A DNA stretch of 24,555 nucleotides from RGIG5952 sp045627605. Its GTDB lineage: Bacteria; Verrucomicrobiota; Kiritimatiellia; RFP12; JAAYLN01. This document shows, one piece after another, positions 6,327-15,120 of this stretch (positions within the stretch are counted from its first letter, which is position 1; each line of letters begins with the position of its first letter). The notes beneath the pieces were generated by a model. The model did not search any database. It saw nothing but the letters and a program-made list of their open reading frames with translations, and was not told where the DNA came from. The stretch spans positions 1-24,555 of the forward strand of contig JAZQOA010000041.1 in assembly GCA_045627605.1 (NCBI GenBank), read 5' to 3'. The position numbers were made by a program, and so were the translations under genes.

Positions 6327-9300
6327 ATGGCGTTTGTAACCAATCAGAAAGAAGCGGGGTCGAAGAAGCTCGGTGAGCGGCTGGGTGAGCTGATGGGCCA
6401 CGCCGATCGGCTCGACATGCTCGTCGGGTTCTTCTTCTTTTCGGGCGTAAAGGTCCTCTATGATGCGCTCAAGGCGCGCGCAGGAATGAAGATGCGTGTC
6501 TTGGTCGGCATGGAGGCCGAGATGGCGATGGGCAATCTTGTCGAGAGTCTGCGCAAGGAAGGCGACAACTCGGCGAACGCAATCAAGGACCGCTTCTTCG
6601 AGTCGATGCGGAAGATCGTCGGTTCGCCCGAGGTCGACACCAAGGCGTTCCACGACCGTCTGGAGCTGTTTGTGGAAATGCTGGAATCGCAACGCCTTGA
6701 GCTCCGGAAGACGCGGGACCCGAACCATGCGAAGCTTTACATCTTCACGATGGACGAGGAGACGAAGACGGTCAGGGAGAAGATTTGGATTACGGGATCG
6801 AGCAACTTTTCCGAACCGGGCCTCAACCTGCGCGACGAGCTGAACGTCGAGATCTCCGATTTCGGGGCGGGGGATGCGCAGAAGTACTTTGACGACATGT
6901 GGGGGAAGGCCGTTCCGCTGACGGCAACGGAAGAGGACCGGATCAAACTCGTCAAGCTGTTGCGCGACGCATCGGTCGCGGCGGACGTGACGCCGTATGA
7001 GGCGTATTATCTTGTCCTGAAGCAGTATCTTGAATACCAGAAGAGCTCCTTGAACGAGGAACGGCTCGACCGCCTCCTGAAGGACGCGGGCTTCGACAAG
7101 TACCGCTACCAGGTCGATGCAGTCGCCCAGGCGATGCAGAAGATCGAGCAGTACAACGGCGTTATCATCGCCGATGTCGTGGGCCTCGGCAAGTCGATCA
7201 TCGCGAGCCTGATTGGCGCGATGCGCCGTCGTCGCGGACTGATCATCTGCCCGCCCGGGCTGATGGGCGACAGGTCGGGGCTGGGCGGCGGCTGGTACGA
7301 ATACAAGCGCAAGTTCCAGCTCAAAGACTGGGAGATCTGGAGCCGCGGCAAGCTTGACGAGGTCGTGGAATTGCTGAAGGTCGACAATGACTTCGACATG
7401 GTTGTCGTGGACGAGGCGCACAACTTCCGCAATGAGGGGACGGAAGACTACGGGATGCTCGCGAACATCTGCTTCGGCAGGGAGGTGGTCTTGCTGACGG
7501 CGACGCCGTTCAACAACCGACCGAACGACCTGCAGGCGCTGCTGAAGCTGTTCCTCCCGGCGAAGTCGAGTCCGCTTGGCGACATCGAAGAGCAGTTCCG
7601 CCTCTATCAGAAGCGGTATGTGGAGCTTGCCAAACTCCATCGCCTGCTCCTAAAGCCCGTGCCGAACTGGGACGACATCCACGCCGCGATGAAGCGGGTC
7701 GGCGGCTTTGAGGTTCTCGGCGCGGCCTGGCATGACATCAAGGCCGCAAAGGCCATTTGCGCAAAGAAGTCAAAGCGGTTGGCGGGCGATGTCCGGCAGG
7801 TGATGGAGAAGGTGGTGATCCGGCGAAACCGCATCGACCTTCAGAACGACCCGGACTACAGGGAAGAAATCAAGAACTTGTCCGAGGTCCGGCCGCCGTG
7901 CCAGCAGTTCTTCGAGCTGAGCGTCGAGCAGAACGAGTTCTACGACCGCGTCATCAACGAGTATTTCGGGAGCGACGAGCATTTCAAGGGCGCGATGTAT
8001 CATCCCGAGGACTACCTCGCCGACCAGGAGCACGACGATGCGCAGCGCAACATCTACCTGATGCTCCGGAATCAGCTCGTCCAGCGGTTCGAGAGTTCGT
8101 TCGGCGCGTTCCGCAAGTCGGTGGAGAACGTGCGCCGAAGCATGGAGGTGGCGAAGAAGTTCATCGTGCGCACGGGGTATTATCTTTATGCGCGGAAGGC
8201 GATGGAGAAGATGTTGCTCATCGAAGACGACGCCGACCTCTACCTTGCGATCAACGAGTTCGTCGCGGAGGAAGAGAAGAAGGCGAAGGAGAGCGGAAGC
8301 AAGTCGCGGCGCGGGAAGACGGCCGACGATTTCAAATACCGCATGAACGACCCCAAGTTCAAGGGCGCAGAGTTTCAGGCGGACCTCGACGCGGACATTA
8401 AGCTGATGGATCGGCTGCTCAAGGAGATAGACGGTCTCGAACTGGAGAAAAAGGACCCGAAGGCCAGGAAGCTCGTGAGGGTCATCGACGAGGTCCTGAA
8501 GGACGGGAACGAGGCGATCCCCATGGAGGCGGATTCGCCGCGGAGGAAGGTGCTGGTGTTCTCGGCCTATGCGGACACAATCAGCCACATCGCCAAGTAT
8601 GTCGAGAAGAAATTCCCGGGGAAGCTCATCAAGATCACGGGGGGCAATTTCGGCCTGGAGAACGCCCGGGTCGTCAAGCGCAATTTCGATGCGTCGTTCG
8701 AGACGCAGGAGGATGATTTCGACATCCTGCTCGCGACGGACAAGCTGTCCGAAGGGTTCAACTTGAACCGGGCCGGACTGGTCGTCAACTATGACATTCC
8801 GTGGAATCCGACGCGGGTCATTCAGCGTGTCGGGCGTATCAACCGCATCGGCAAGAAGGTCTTTGAGAATCTCTATATCTTCAACTTCTTCCCGACGGTC
8901 AAGGGCTCGACGATTGTCAACAACCGTGAAATCGCCCAGGCGAAGATGTTTGCGATCCATCGGATTCTCGGCGAGGATGCACAAATCTTTTCTATCGAGG
9001 AGGAGCCGACGGCGAGTGCGCTCTATGACAAACTCAGCAAGCTTGACGATGACGAGACAACCAGTTTCTACACGTCGACGAAATGCGCGTTCCTGAAGGA
9101 AAAGAAGTTCCTTGAGAAGTCGCATCCGGAAGTCCTTGAGCGGATTGATGCGTTTCCGAGCATGATCAAGACGGCGTGGGAGAGTGACAAGACACAGCCG
9201 CATGCCACCTTTATGTTCAAGCGTCATGGGGCGACCTTTTCGGTCGTGGTGCATTCCAAGACGGACAACGAAATCTCCGAATGGACGCTCAAAGACGCGG

Positions 9301-9752
9301 TTGAGCAGATAAAATGTTCGTTTGATACGCCCAAAGAGGCGTTCACCGAAGAGTTCTGGCAATATCCCGCCTACGACAAGGAGAAGGGCGGGCCGCGTGG
9401 CGTTTATGAATCGCTGAAGCAATATAAGCCGAAGGGTCTGGCAATCAGCGGGGGCACGCCTGATTTCGTGACGGCGGTCGGCGTCATCGGGACGTTGCGT
9501 CCTTTGCTGGGAGGCGATCTCAAGCTATTTGGATCGATGGTCGCGGAAGACATCCAGACCTACGGGACGATACCGCTCCGCACCATTCGGCAGATCGCCC
9601 GTTGCGACCGCATCAAAGACCAGGGAAAGGCGGCGGCCGAACTTGCGGACATCTTGGAGCAGCTGCGCGAGCTTCGTGGCGACGACTATATGGAACCAAT
9701 CCGTCGCCGTGCCGCAACCGAGTCGATTTTGGTAACGATAGAGAAACATTGA
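6327..9752 (+). CDS. PLD-nuclease/SF2 helicase fusion, putative defence translocase-nuclease
   Basis: A 1141-residue protein. The N-terminal 200 residues are a phospholipase-D-type domain with one HxK motif (H134, K136 in NHAKLYIF) and the matching GSSNF at about 157-161, as in PLD nucleases. A SNF2/RapA-like helicase follows: Walker A VVGLGKS (K289), DEAH box VVVDEAHNF (362-365), LLTATPFNN at about 390, and the second RecA lobe with LVFSAYADT, LLATDKLSEGFNL and QRVGRINRIGK near 834. It should translocate on DNA by ATP hydrolysis and may cut it. The start at 6327 has AGGAG at 6314-6318; an AT-rich TATAACATAAT just before may be the -10 region. With the Eco57I-like methylase it makes a plausible restriction-like pair in which the methylase marks self DNA. 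No DUF1998 protein (DISARM) or PglZ/BrxC (BREX) is present, so it fits neither. Confidence 0.85.
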   Translation: MAFVTNQKEAGSKKLGERLGELMGHADRLDMLVGFFFFSGVKVLYDALKARAGMKMRVLVGMEAEMAMGNLVESLRKEGDNSANAIKDRFFESMRKIVGSPEVDTKAFHDRLELFVEMLESQRLELRKTRDPNHAKLYIFTMDEETKTVREKIWITGSSNFSEPGLNLRDELNVEISDFGAGDAQKYFDDMWGKAVPLTATEEDRIKLVKLLRDASVAADVTPYEAYYLVLKQYLEYQKSSLNEERLDRLLKDAGFDKYRYQVDAVAQAMQKIEQYNGVIIADVVGLGKSIIASLIGAMRRRRGLIICPPGLMGDRSGLGGGWYEYKRKFQLKDWEIWSRGKLDEVVELLKVDNDFDMVVVDEAHNFRNEGTEDYGMLANICFGREVVLLTATPFNNRPNDLQALLKLFLPAKSSPLGDIEEQFRLYQKRYVELAKLHRLLLKPVPNWDDIHAAMKRVGGFEVLGAAWHDIKAAKAICAKKSKRLAGDVRQVMEKVVIRRNRIDLQNDPDYREEIKNLSEVRPPCQQFFELSVEQNEFYDRVINEYFGSDEHFKGAMYHPEDYLADQEHDDAQRNIYLMLRNQLVQRFESSFGAFRKSVENVRRSMEVAKKFIVRTGYYLYARKAMEKMLLIEDDADLYLAINEFVAEEEKKAKESGSKSRRGKTADDFKYRMNDPKFKGAEFQADLDADIKLMDRLLKEIDGLELEKKDPKARKLVRVIDEVLKDGNEAIPMEADSPRRKVLVFSAYADTISHIAKYVEKKFPGKLIKITGGNFGLENARVVKRNFDASFETQEDDFDILLATDKLSEGFNLNRAGLVVNYDIPWNPTRVIQRVGRINRIGKKVFENLYIFNFFPTVKGSTIVNNREIAQAKMFAIHRILGEDAQIFSIEEEPTASALYDKLSKLDDDETTSFYTSTKCAFLKEKKFLEKSHPEVLERIDAFPSMIKTAWESDKTQPHATFMFKRHGATFSVVVHSKTDNEISEWTLKDAVEQIKCSFDTPKEAFTEEFWQYPAYDKEKGGPRGVYESLKQYKPKGLAISGGTPDFVTAVGVIGTLRPLLGGDLKLFGSMVAEDIQTYGTIPLRTIRQIARCDRIKDQGKAAAELADILEQLRELRGDDYMEPIRRRAATESILVTIEKH

Positions 9753-9885
9753 TCTCTCGTGAGCGGCGTCGTTTTTTACGGCGGCAATGGAAAAGTCCCG
9801 AAACTTGCAAATGTGTTGAAACGGATAGACGGAACGGGTCCGCCATCGATTGCAACTTTCCGTTGTTTTGGCAAATCCCGCGAAC

Positions 9886-9914
9886 TTGAATTTAACCTCC
9901 AACTTGGGTAAACT
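9886..9914 (+). promoter_or_regulatory. promoter of the oxidoreductase-kinase operon
   Basis: TTGAAT at 9886-9891, a 17-base spacer, then TAAACT at 9909-9914, 68 bases before the ATG at 9982. The rest of 9753-9981 shows no gene and no convincing terminator for the helicase gene. Confidence 0.5.
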
Positions 9915-9981
9915 ATTTGGCATAGGTTTTGAACCTTTTCCGTAAACTTACGCCTTCGGGCAAAACTCCATGGAGAAATCA

Positions 9982-11481
9982 ATGGCCAAGACAACAAAGA
10001 AAACCGCGGCACCCCTGAAGCGCGCCGCCTTCATCGGGCTCGGCATCCAGTCGCGCGAAATGCTGCTGCCGCAGTTCCTCAAGCTCCCCGTCGTGATCGC
10101 CGCCGTTTGCGACTGCGACAAGGTGCGCCGCGAGGACGCCGCCAAGCGCGTGAACGACGCCTACGCCCAGGACGAGGAGAAGAAGTCGTTTGCCGGGAAG
10201 TGCAAGCCCGTCGCGGATTTCCGCAAGGTCATCAAGGACAAGACGATTGACATTGTCGTCATTGTCACGCCCGACCACTGGCACGCCTACATGGCTGTCG
10301 AGGCCATGAAGGCCGGCAAGGACGTCTATTGCGAGAAGCCCCTCACCTACAGCGTCGAGGAGGCGAAGCTCGTCATGGCCGCGCAGAAGAAGTACAAGCG
10401 CGTTTTCCAGACCGGCGCCTGGCAGCGTTCGCGCCGCGAGTTCCGCACCGCCTGCATGGTTGTCCGCAACGGCCTCATCGGCGACGTCAAGTTCGTCGAC
10501 TGCAACTACGGCAACGCCGCGGCCGCCTTCAACAAGGACATCGCCAACTTCCCGGCGAACCTCGGCGGCCCCTCGCATCCGCACCGTTTCTTCTGCCAGT
10601 GGAACGGCCCCGAAGGCAAGGCCCAGGAAGTCGCCGTCGAATCCGCCCCCAACCCCGACGTCGACTGGGACATGTGGCTCGGCCCGGCCCCGTGGTCGCC
10701 TTATTCCGACCAGTGCGCGCCGCGCGGCGTGAACAGGTTCTACCCGATGTTCTGGCGCTTCGACGACAACTACGGCACCGGCTACAACGGCGACTGGGGC
10801 GCCCACCATCTCGATATCGCGCAGTGGGGCCTCGACCTTGACAAGTCCGGTCCGGCCAAGACCGCCCGCCCGGACATCCCGTCCTCGACCACCCCGCTTC
10901 AGGGCGCCCGCCGCCAGTACGGCATGAAGTTCGTCTTCGCCAATGGCGCGACAATCTTCCACAACCTCTTCTCGACCTGGGGCACGGTCTTCTACGGCAC
11001 CAAGGGCATCGTCGCCGTCAACCGCGGCAAGATCGCCGTCTGGAAGGGCAAGGGCGTCAAGCCGACGGACGAGATCCGCAAGGCGCTCGCCGAAGACAAG
11101 TTCGACGGAATGAAGAAGGTCGGGGCGTTCTTCGGCCAGGACTGGGGTTCCAGCACCAACATCCAGGCCGGCGCCGGCCTGGGCGAAACGCTCGACGCCA
11201 TTGAGAAGTTCTACAAGCTCGACAAGGCCCCCGTGCAGCTCTACAAGTCCGCCCAGCAGACCGGCAATTTCGTCGAGTGCTGCTACACCCGCAAGGCGAC
11301 GATCTCGCCTTCCGAGACGGGCGCCCGCGCGGCCATCCTCTGCCAGCTTTGCAACCTCAGCTACGTTTACGACGCGAGCTTCGACTGGGATCCGAAGAAG
11401 AACGACTTCGCCAACGGCACGGGCGATCCGCTCTGGCTCAAGCGCCCGGTCTACCGCAACGGCTGGGAAATCAAGCTCTAA
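9982..11481 (+). CDS. Gfo/Idh/MocA-family NAD(P)-dependent oxidoreductase
   Basis: A 499-residue cytoplasmic enzyme of the glucose-fructose oxidoreductase/inositol dehydrogenase family, which oxidises or epimerises sugars and sugar derivatives with a bound nicotinamide cofactor. The N-terminal Rossmann fold begins AAFIGLGIQSREM, with the acidic end of the second strand at AAVCDCD. TPDHWHAYMAVEAMKAGKDVYCEKPL carries the family's EKP lysine near residue 118 (described in parts: TPDHWH, then CEKPL). The C-terminal substrate domain shows WDMWLGPAPWSPY and GDWGAHHLDIAQWGL, typical of the long PVC/planctomycete branch. An in-frame ATG at 9970 exists, but GGAG at 9972-9975 is a ribosome site for the second ATG at 9982, which is chosen. 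Unlike many relatives it has no Tat signal. The ROK-like kinase gene follows after 38 bases, so the two probably act on the same carbohydrate. The exact substrate cannot be told. Confidence 0.9.
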   Translation: MAKTTKKTAAPLKRAAFIGLGIQSREMLLPQFLKLPVVIAAVCDCDKVRREDAAKRVNDAYAQDEEKKSFAGKCKPVADFRKVIKDKTIDIVVIVTPDHWHAYMAVEAMKAGKDVYCEKPLTYSVEEAKLVMAAQKKYKRVFQTGAWQRSRREFRTACMVVRNGLIGDVKFVDCNYGNAAAAFNKDIANFPANLGGPSHPHRFFCQWNGPEGKAQEVAVESAPNPDVDWDMWLGPAPWSPYSDQCAPRGVNRFYPMFWRFDDNYGTGYNGDWGAHHLDIAQWGLDLDKSGPAKTARPDIPSSTTPLQGARRQYGMKFVFANGATIFHNLFSTWGTVFYGTKGIVAVNRGKIAVWKGKGVKPTDEIRKALAEDKFDGMKKVGAFFGQDWGSSTNIQAGAGLGETLDAIEKFYKLDKAPVQLYKSAQQTGNFVECCYTRKATISPSETGARAAILCQLCNLSYVYDASFDWDPKKNDFANGTGDPLWLKRPVYRNGWEIKL

Positions 11482-11519
11482 AGGCAACAACCAGGATCCA
11501 CACCCAAGGAACACAGACA

Positions 11520-12953
11520 ATGTCAGATCTCATCCAGCAACTTGAACTTGAGGCGACGCCGAAGTGCGCCGCCCCGTTCGACCCCGGCTTCCGCCCCGCG
11601 GCCCTCTGGGTCCGCGCCTACCGCAAGCGCCTCGGCGCCGACCGCCGCAAGGTCGTCATCGCCCTGCAGCGTCCTGACGGCATGGTCTTCCACCACCAGC
11701 TCGAAGTCCTTCCCGACACGCCTGAACACGCCGCGGCCAACTACCGCTACGTCGAGCGCACGGTCAAGTACCTCCTCTGGCAGAAGGGCGCCAACACCGT
11801 CCTCGTCTCGGGCTGCCCCGAGGTGACCGCCAAGCTCGCCAAGGCCTACGCCAAGGGCGGCGAGCGCGAGTTCGACGCCGACTTCATGGGCCGGCTCGTT
11901 TTCCTCGGCGCCTTCACGGTCAAGGACGTCAAGGAGTCCGAAATCCCCGCGCCAAACGAGCCGAAGTACCGCATGGGCGGCTGCTGGAAGGGCTGCCGCG
12001 TCGGTTTCGACCTCGGCGGCTCCGACCGCAAGTGCGCCGCCGTCAAGGACGGCGAGGTGGTTTACACGGAGGAAGTCCCCTGGGCCCCGATCAAGGAAGC
12101 CGACTGGCACTACCAGTACGAGGGCATCAAGGATTCGATTCGCCGCGCCGCGGCCCATCTTCCCCGCGTCGACGCGATCGGCGGCAGCTCCGCCGGCGTC
12201 TACATGAACAACGAAGTCCGTTCGGCGTCGCTCTTCCGCGGCATCCCGCCGGCCGACTTCGACGCCCATATCCGCAAGCTCTTCATTGACCTCGGCAAGG
12301 AGTTCGGCGTTCCCCTCTACCTGATGAACGACGGCGATGTCACGGCGCTTGCCGGCGCCATCCAGCTCGGCGACCATCCGGTGCTCGGCATGGCCTTCGG
12401 CACCTCGCTTGCGGGCGGCTATTGCGGTCCCGACGGCGGGCTCACGCCGTGGCTCAACGAGCTCGCCTTTGTGCCGTGCGATTTCCGTACGCCCGGTCCC
12501 GGCTGCCCGCAGGACGACTGGTCGCTTGACTACGGCTGCGGCGCGCAGTACCTCTCGCAGCAGGCCGTTGGCCGCCTCGCGGTCGCCGCAGGCGTTGAGT
12601 TCGCGCCGGATTGCGACACGCTCCCGCTTCGCCTCAAGGAGATGCAGCGCCGCCTCGACAAGGACGGCGACCCCGTCGCCGCCGACATCTTCAAGGCGGT
12701 CGGCCGCTTCCTCGGCTACACGGTCGCGTATGCCGACGACTTCTACGTCCTCAAGCGCTTCCTCGCCCTTGGCCGCGTCACTTCCGGCAAGGGTGGCGAC
12801 ATCATCATCAAGGAGAGCACCGCCGTGCTCGAGGCCGAATTCCCCGAAATCGCGGAGAAGGTCAAGATCGAGATGCCCGACGAAACGTCGAAGCGCCATG
12901 GCCAGGCGGTTATCGCCGCCACGCTCCCGCCCGACGAGCTCATCAAGGCGTAA
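11520..12953 (+). CDS. ROK-like sugar kinase (ASKHA fold)
   Basis: A 477-residue protein with an N-terminal extension of about 155 residues before an actin/hexokinase-type ATPase fold. The first phosphate loop is VGFDLGGSDRKCAAV at about 161-175. IGGSSAGVYMNNEVRSASLF resembles the ROK sugar-binding strand, LMNDGDVTALAGA contains the putative catalytic Asp, and GMAFGTSLAGGY is the second phosphate-binding turn. The ROK zinc-binding CxCGxxGC cluster is not apparent. The likely role is ATP-dependent phosphorylation of a sugar, or a sugar-sensing variant. It starts at 11520 with AAGGA nine bases upstream and follows the Gfo/Idh/MocA gene in one operon, closed by the terminator at 12979-13009. A longer frame begins at 11277 but overlaps the dehydrogenase and lacks a ribosome site. 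The kinase fold is fairly certain; the substrate is not. Confidence 0.8.
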   Translation: MSDLIQQLELEATPKCAAPFDPGFRPAALWVRAYRKRLGADRRKVVIALQRPDGMVFHHQLEVLPDTPEHAAANYRYVERTVKYLLWQKGANTVLVSGCPEVTAKLAKAYAKGGEREFDADFMGRLVFLGAFTVKDVKESEIPAPNEPKYRMGGCWKGCRVGFDLGGSDRKCAAVKDGEVVYTEEVPWAPIKEADWHYQYEGIKDSIRRAAAHLPRVDAIGGSSAGVYMNNEVRSASLFRGIPPADFDAHIRKLFIDLGKEFGVPLYLMNDGDVTALAGAIQLGDHPVLGMAFGTSLAGGYCGPDGGLTPWLNELAFVPCDFRTPGPGCPQDDWSLDYGCGAQYLSQQAVGRLAVAAGVEFAPDCDTLPLRLKEMQRRLDKDGDPVAADIFKAVGRFLGYTVAYADDFYVLKRFLALGRVTSGKGGDIIIKESTAVLEAEFPEIAEKVKIEMPDETSKRHGQAVIAATLPPDELIKA

Positions 12954-12972
12954 GGTCAGCCGAGCGATTGGC

Positions 12973-13009
12973 AAAAAAGGCGGCCCGGAAATCCCGGGCC
13001 GCCTTTTTT
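12973..13009. terminator. bidirectional Rho-independent terminator
   Basis: GGCGGCCCGG (12979-12988) pairs perfectly with CCGGGCCGCC (12994-13003) around a five-base loop. It is preceded by six A and followed by six T, so it can end transcription from both the ROK kinase operon and the leftward operon whose last gene stops at 13019. Confidence 0.92.
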
Positions 13010-13018
13010 CGTGCTCAA

Positions 13019-14068
13019 TCAAAGTCCGTCATCTTGCTTTTCCAAATAGCGGACATGATTCCAGTCGCTGTAGATGACCTTTGGCTTAAGCCGGACGTCT
13101 CTTCCGTTTTTTCTGATGAAACCATTTTTCAGAGCGGCGCGAAGACGGACATTGTCCGCCTGCTGCTTGCCGCAGGCCGCCTCCGCAAGCAGATTGAAAT
13201 ACTGCCCGGGGAATCCTTCCCATTCGTACGGGTTCAATGAGACCGGCCTTGCCAAGGACGATCCGGGTGAAATTTCATCGTATACTGGAATATTCCGGTA
13301 CCAGGGAACCTCGCGTCGCGTCAAGGGATATGTTTCCCCGTCTATCTCCAGCTCAAGGGACAGGTCGTAATACCCGAATGATGAATTTTCCTGCGTCAAA
13401 AACACGGGCGTCGACTTTGACTTATTGGCGACAAGCAGGATGAATTGCACCGGAAACTTTTGTTTCGCCCCTGTTTCACGGACAATGATTTCATCCAGTC
13501 CGGCCACCGGGTCAACATCAAGGCAAGGGGATGATGACATTTCCGCAAGGCGGATTTCGCATATCCCTGGAATGTCGAGGCTGTTTTTATCCGAGGCGCT
13601 ATCGGAAAGATTATGGATGCAGGCCATTTTGCCGCTGTCGTTCCGGATTTTGGCGTTGATGTAATCCAAGAGCAATTCTTCACATTCGCTTCCGCACTTT
13701 GCGGATTTTGTTATTTCCGGCCAGGCGTCACGGACATCCCGTAGGAATTGGACGCTTTCACTGTCGAGTTGCCAATCCGCAGGCTGTGGGTCTGATGCCA
13801 TGGTTGACACGGATTGTAAAATCACAAGAGCAAGAGCCCGCTTTGTTTTCGTGTCGTTTCCAACGACGTTTTCGGTGTTTTCCAATGCCAAAAGGCAGTT
13901 CAGGGCGTCCCTGCCGGACAGAAGTCTCACATCCACGCGATAGCCGTCTTTCGCATTTTCCAATTGGCAGTCGCGGTTCTGGTTTTTGACTTGGCTTTGC
14001 ACAAGCATTGCACCCGCTGCGACGATTGCGAGTCCTGCGAGTACAATTGTCCGCGTTCTTGCTTTCAT
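13019..14068 (-). CDS. hypothetical secreted or membrane-anchored protein
   Basis: A 349-residue protein I do not recognise. The N-terminus is a short basic stretch (MKARTRT) and a hydrophobic segment of about 17 residues (IVLAGLAIVAAGAMLV), which acts as a signal peptide or anchor; no lipobox cysteine follows directly. The rest looks extracytoplasmic. It has several cysteines (for example CQLENAK, LNCLLALEN, KCGSECEELL, ACIHNL, GICEI, SSPCLDVD) that could form disulfides. A later part reads like a beta-sandwich (QFILLVANKSKSTPVFLT, YYDLSLELEIDGETYPL). Its stop lies just beyond the shared terminator, and its start is five bases after the stop of the recombinase gene, with GAGGG about ten bases upstream, so it is the last gene of the topA-xer transcript. 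Base composition is more AT-rich than the two upstream genes, hinting at a younger acquisition. Confidence 0.7.
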   Translation of the reverse strand: MKARTRTIVLAGLAIVAAGAMLVQSQVKNQNRDCQLENAKDGYRVDVRLLSGRDALNCLLALENTENVVGNDTKTKRALALVILQSVSTMASDPQPADWQLDSESVQFLRDVRDAWPEITKSAKCGSECEELLLDYINAKIRNDSGKMACIHNLSDSASDKNSLDIPGICEIRLAEMSSSPCLDVDPVAGLDEIIVRETGAKQKFPVQFILLVANKSKSTPVFLTQENSSFGYYDLSLELEIDGETYPLTRREVPWYRNIPVYDEISPGSSLARPVSLNPYEWEGFPGQYFNLLAEAACGKQQADNVRLRAALKNGFIRKNGRDVRLKPKVIYSDWNHVRYLEKQDDGL

Positions 14069-14073
14069 GGCGG

Positions 14074-15120
14074 CTATGCCCTCGGATGGGCGGCCTCGTA
14101 GATTTCGCGCAGGTGCTCGATGGTGACGTGCGTGTAGATTTGCGTCGTCGAGAGCGAGGCGTGCCCCAGGAGTTCCTGGACGGAGCGCAAATCCGCGCCG
14201 GCGTCGAGCATGTGCGTGGCGAAGGAGTGGCGGAGTTTGTGCGGGGTGCAGGTCGCGGGCAGGCCTGCGGCGGCGAGCCAGGTTTTCATCTGCCGCTCCA
14301 TCGAGCGCGTGGTGAGGGGGGTGCCCCTGAAGTTCCTGAAAAGAGCGGATTCCGGCGAGAAGCCGTCCGCCCAGAGCAAGTCCGCGAAGGAAAGCGCCTG
14401 CCTGAGCGCGTCGATCGCCGGCTGCCCGAGTGCCGCCAGCCTTTGCTTGCGGCCTTTTCCGAAAAGGCGGACGACGCCCGTTTCGAGATCGACGTCCGCG
14501 ACGCGGGCCGCCGCAGCCTCGGCGACGCGCGCGCCGGTGCTGTAGAGAAATTCGAAAAGGGCGTTGTCGCGCCAGGCGGCGTAGGCGTCGTCGCGCATGG
14601 GTTTCCCCGCCGAGGCGTTCAGCGCCTCAAGGGGGGCTTCGATGAGTTTGACGACCTGTTCCCGTGTGAGGATTTCCGGCAGGTGCTTCGGGGCCTTGGG
14701 GCCCCTGACGGTGGCGCAGGGGTTGCGTTTGACGGTGCCCTCGCGCAGAAGGAAGGTGAAGAACGTGCGCAGGGCGGCCAGCTTGCGCCGCGTGGTCGTG
14801 GGGGCGGCGCCGAGTTTCTGGCTCTCGATCAGGAAGGCCCGCACCTTGTAGCGGTCGGGGTCCGCCCAGTTGAAGGGGGGGGCGGACTTGCCAAAGGCGA
14901 AAGCCGCGAACTGGGCGACGTCCTGGAGGTAGGCGGAGACGGTGTGGGGCGAGTCGTTGCGCTCCGCCTGGATGTGGTCGGCGAATTCGCCGACCCAGGG
15001 GTCTGCCCCCGCCTGCGGATGGAGCGGCATGGCCTCGGCGGGTTCACGAGGGGCCATGCGGGCTTCCAGGACGGGGAAGTCGTCGTCGGACTTGTAGACG
15101 GGCCTTCCGAGGCGTGTCAT
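14074..15120 (-). CDS. XerC/XerD-type tyrosine recombinase
   Basis: A 348-residue site-specific recombinase, probably the enzyme that resolves chromosome dimers at dif. The N-terminal SAM-like core-binding domain (EFADHIQAERNDSPHTVSAY) spans about residues 41-130. The catalytic domain shows the full set: R198 (STGARVAEAA), a Lys in GKGRK at 221-225, H294 and R297 (HKLRHSFATHML), H320 (LLGHASLSTTQIY) and the nucleophile Y329. It carries roughly 40 residues before the usual start. Its ATG overlaps the topA stop in an ATGA, so translation is coupled to topA. A topA-xerC neighbourhood is also found in Firmicutes, which supports a housekeeping Xer rather than a mobile-element integrase. Whether it is XerC or XerD cannot be settled here. 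Confidence 0.92.
   Translation of the reverse strand: MTRLGRPVYKSDDDFPVLEARMAPREPAEAMPLHPQAGADPWVGEFADHIQAERNDSPHTVSAYLQDVAQFAAFAFGKSAPPFNWADPDRYKVRAFLIESQKLGAAPTTTRRKLAALRTFFTFLLREGTVKRNPCATVRGPKAPKHLPEILTREQVVKLIEAPLEALNASAGKPMRDDAYAAWRDNALFEFLYSTGARVAEAAAARVADVDLETGVVRLFGKGRKQRLAALGQPAIDALRQALSFADLLWADGFSPESALFRNFRGTPLTTRSMERQMKTWLAAAGLPATCTPHKLRHSFATHMLDAGADLRSVQELLGHASLSTTQIYTHVTIEHLREIYEAAHPRA

Noticed and set aside
6227..6343. RAYT start at 6343
   Set aside because: It would overlap the first codons of the helicase gene and pass through REP copy C. ATG 6226 has a ribosome site and a typical RAYT N-terminus.
7770..11520. Minus-strand frames of 500-550 residues opposite the helicase and the oxidoreductase
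   Set aside because: They are antisense shadows of strongly supported genes.
11523..13022. Minus-strand frame of 499 residues opposite the ROK-like kinase
   Set aside because: It runs through the bidirectional terminator and is the mirror of a supported gene.
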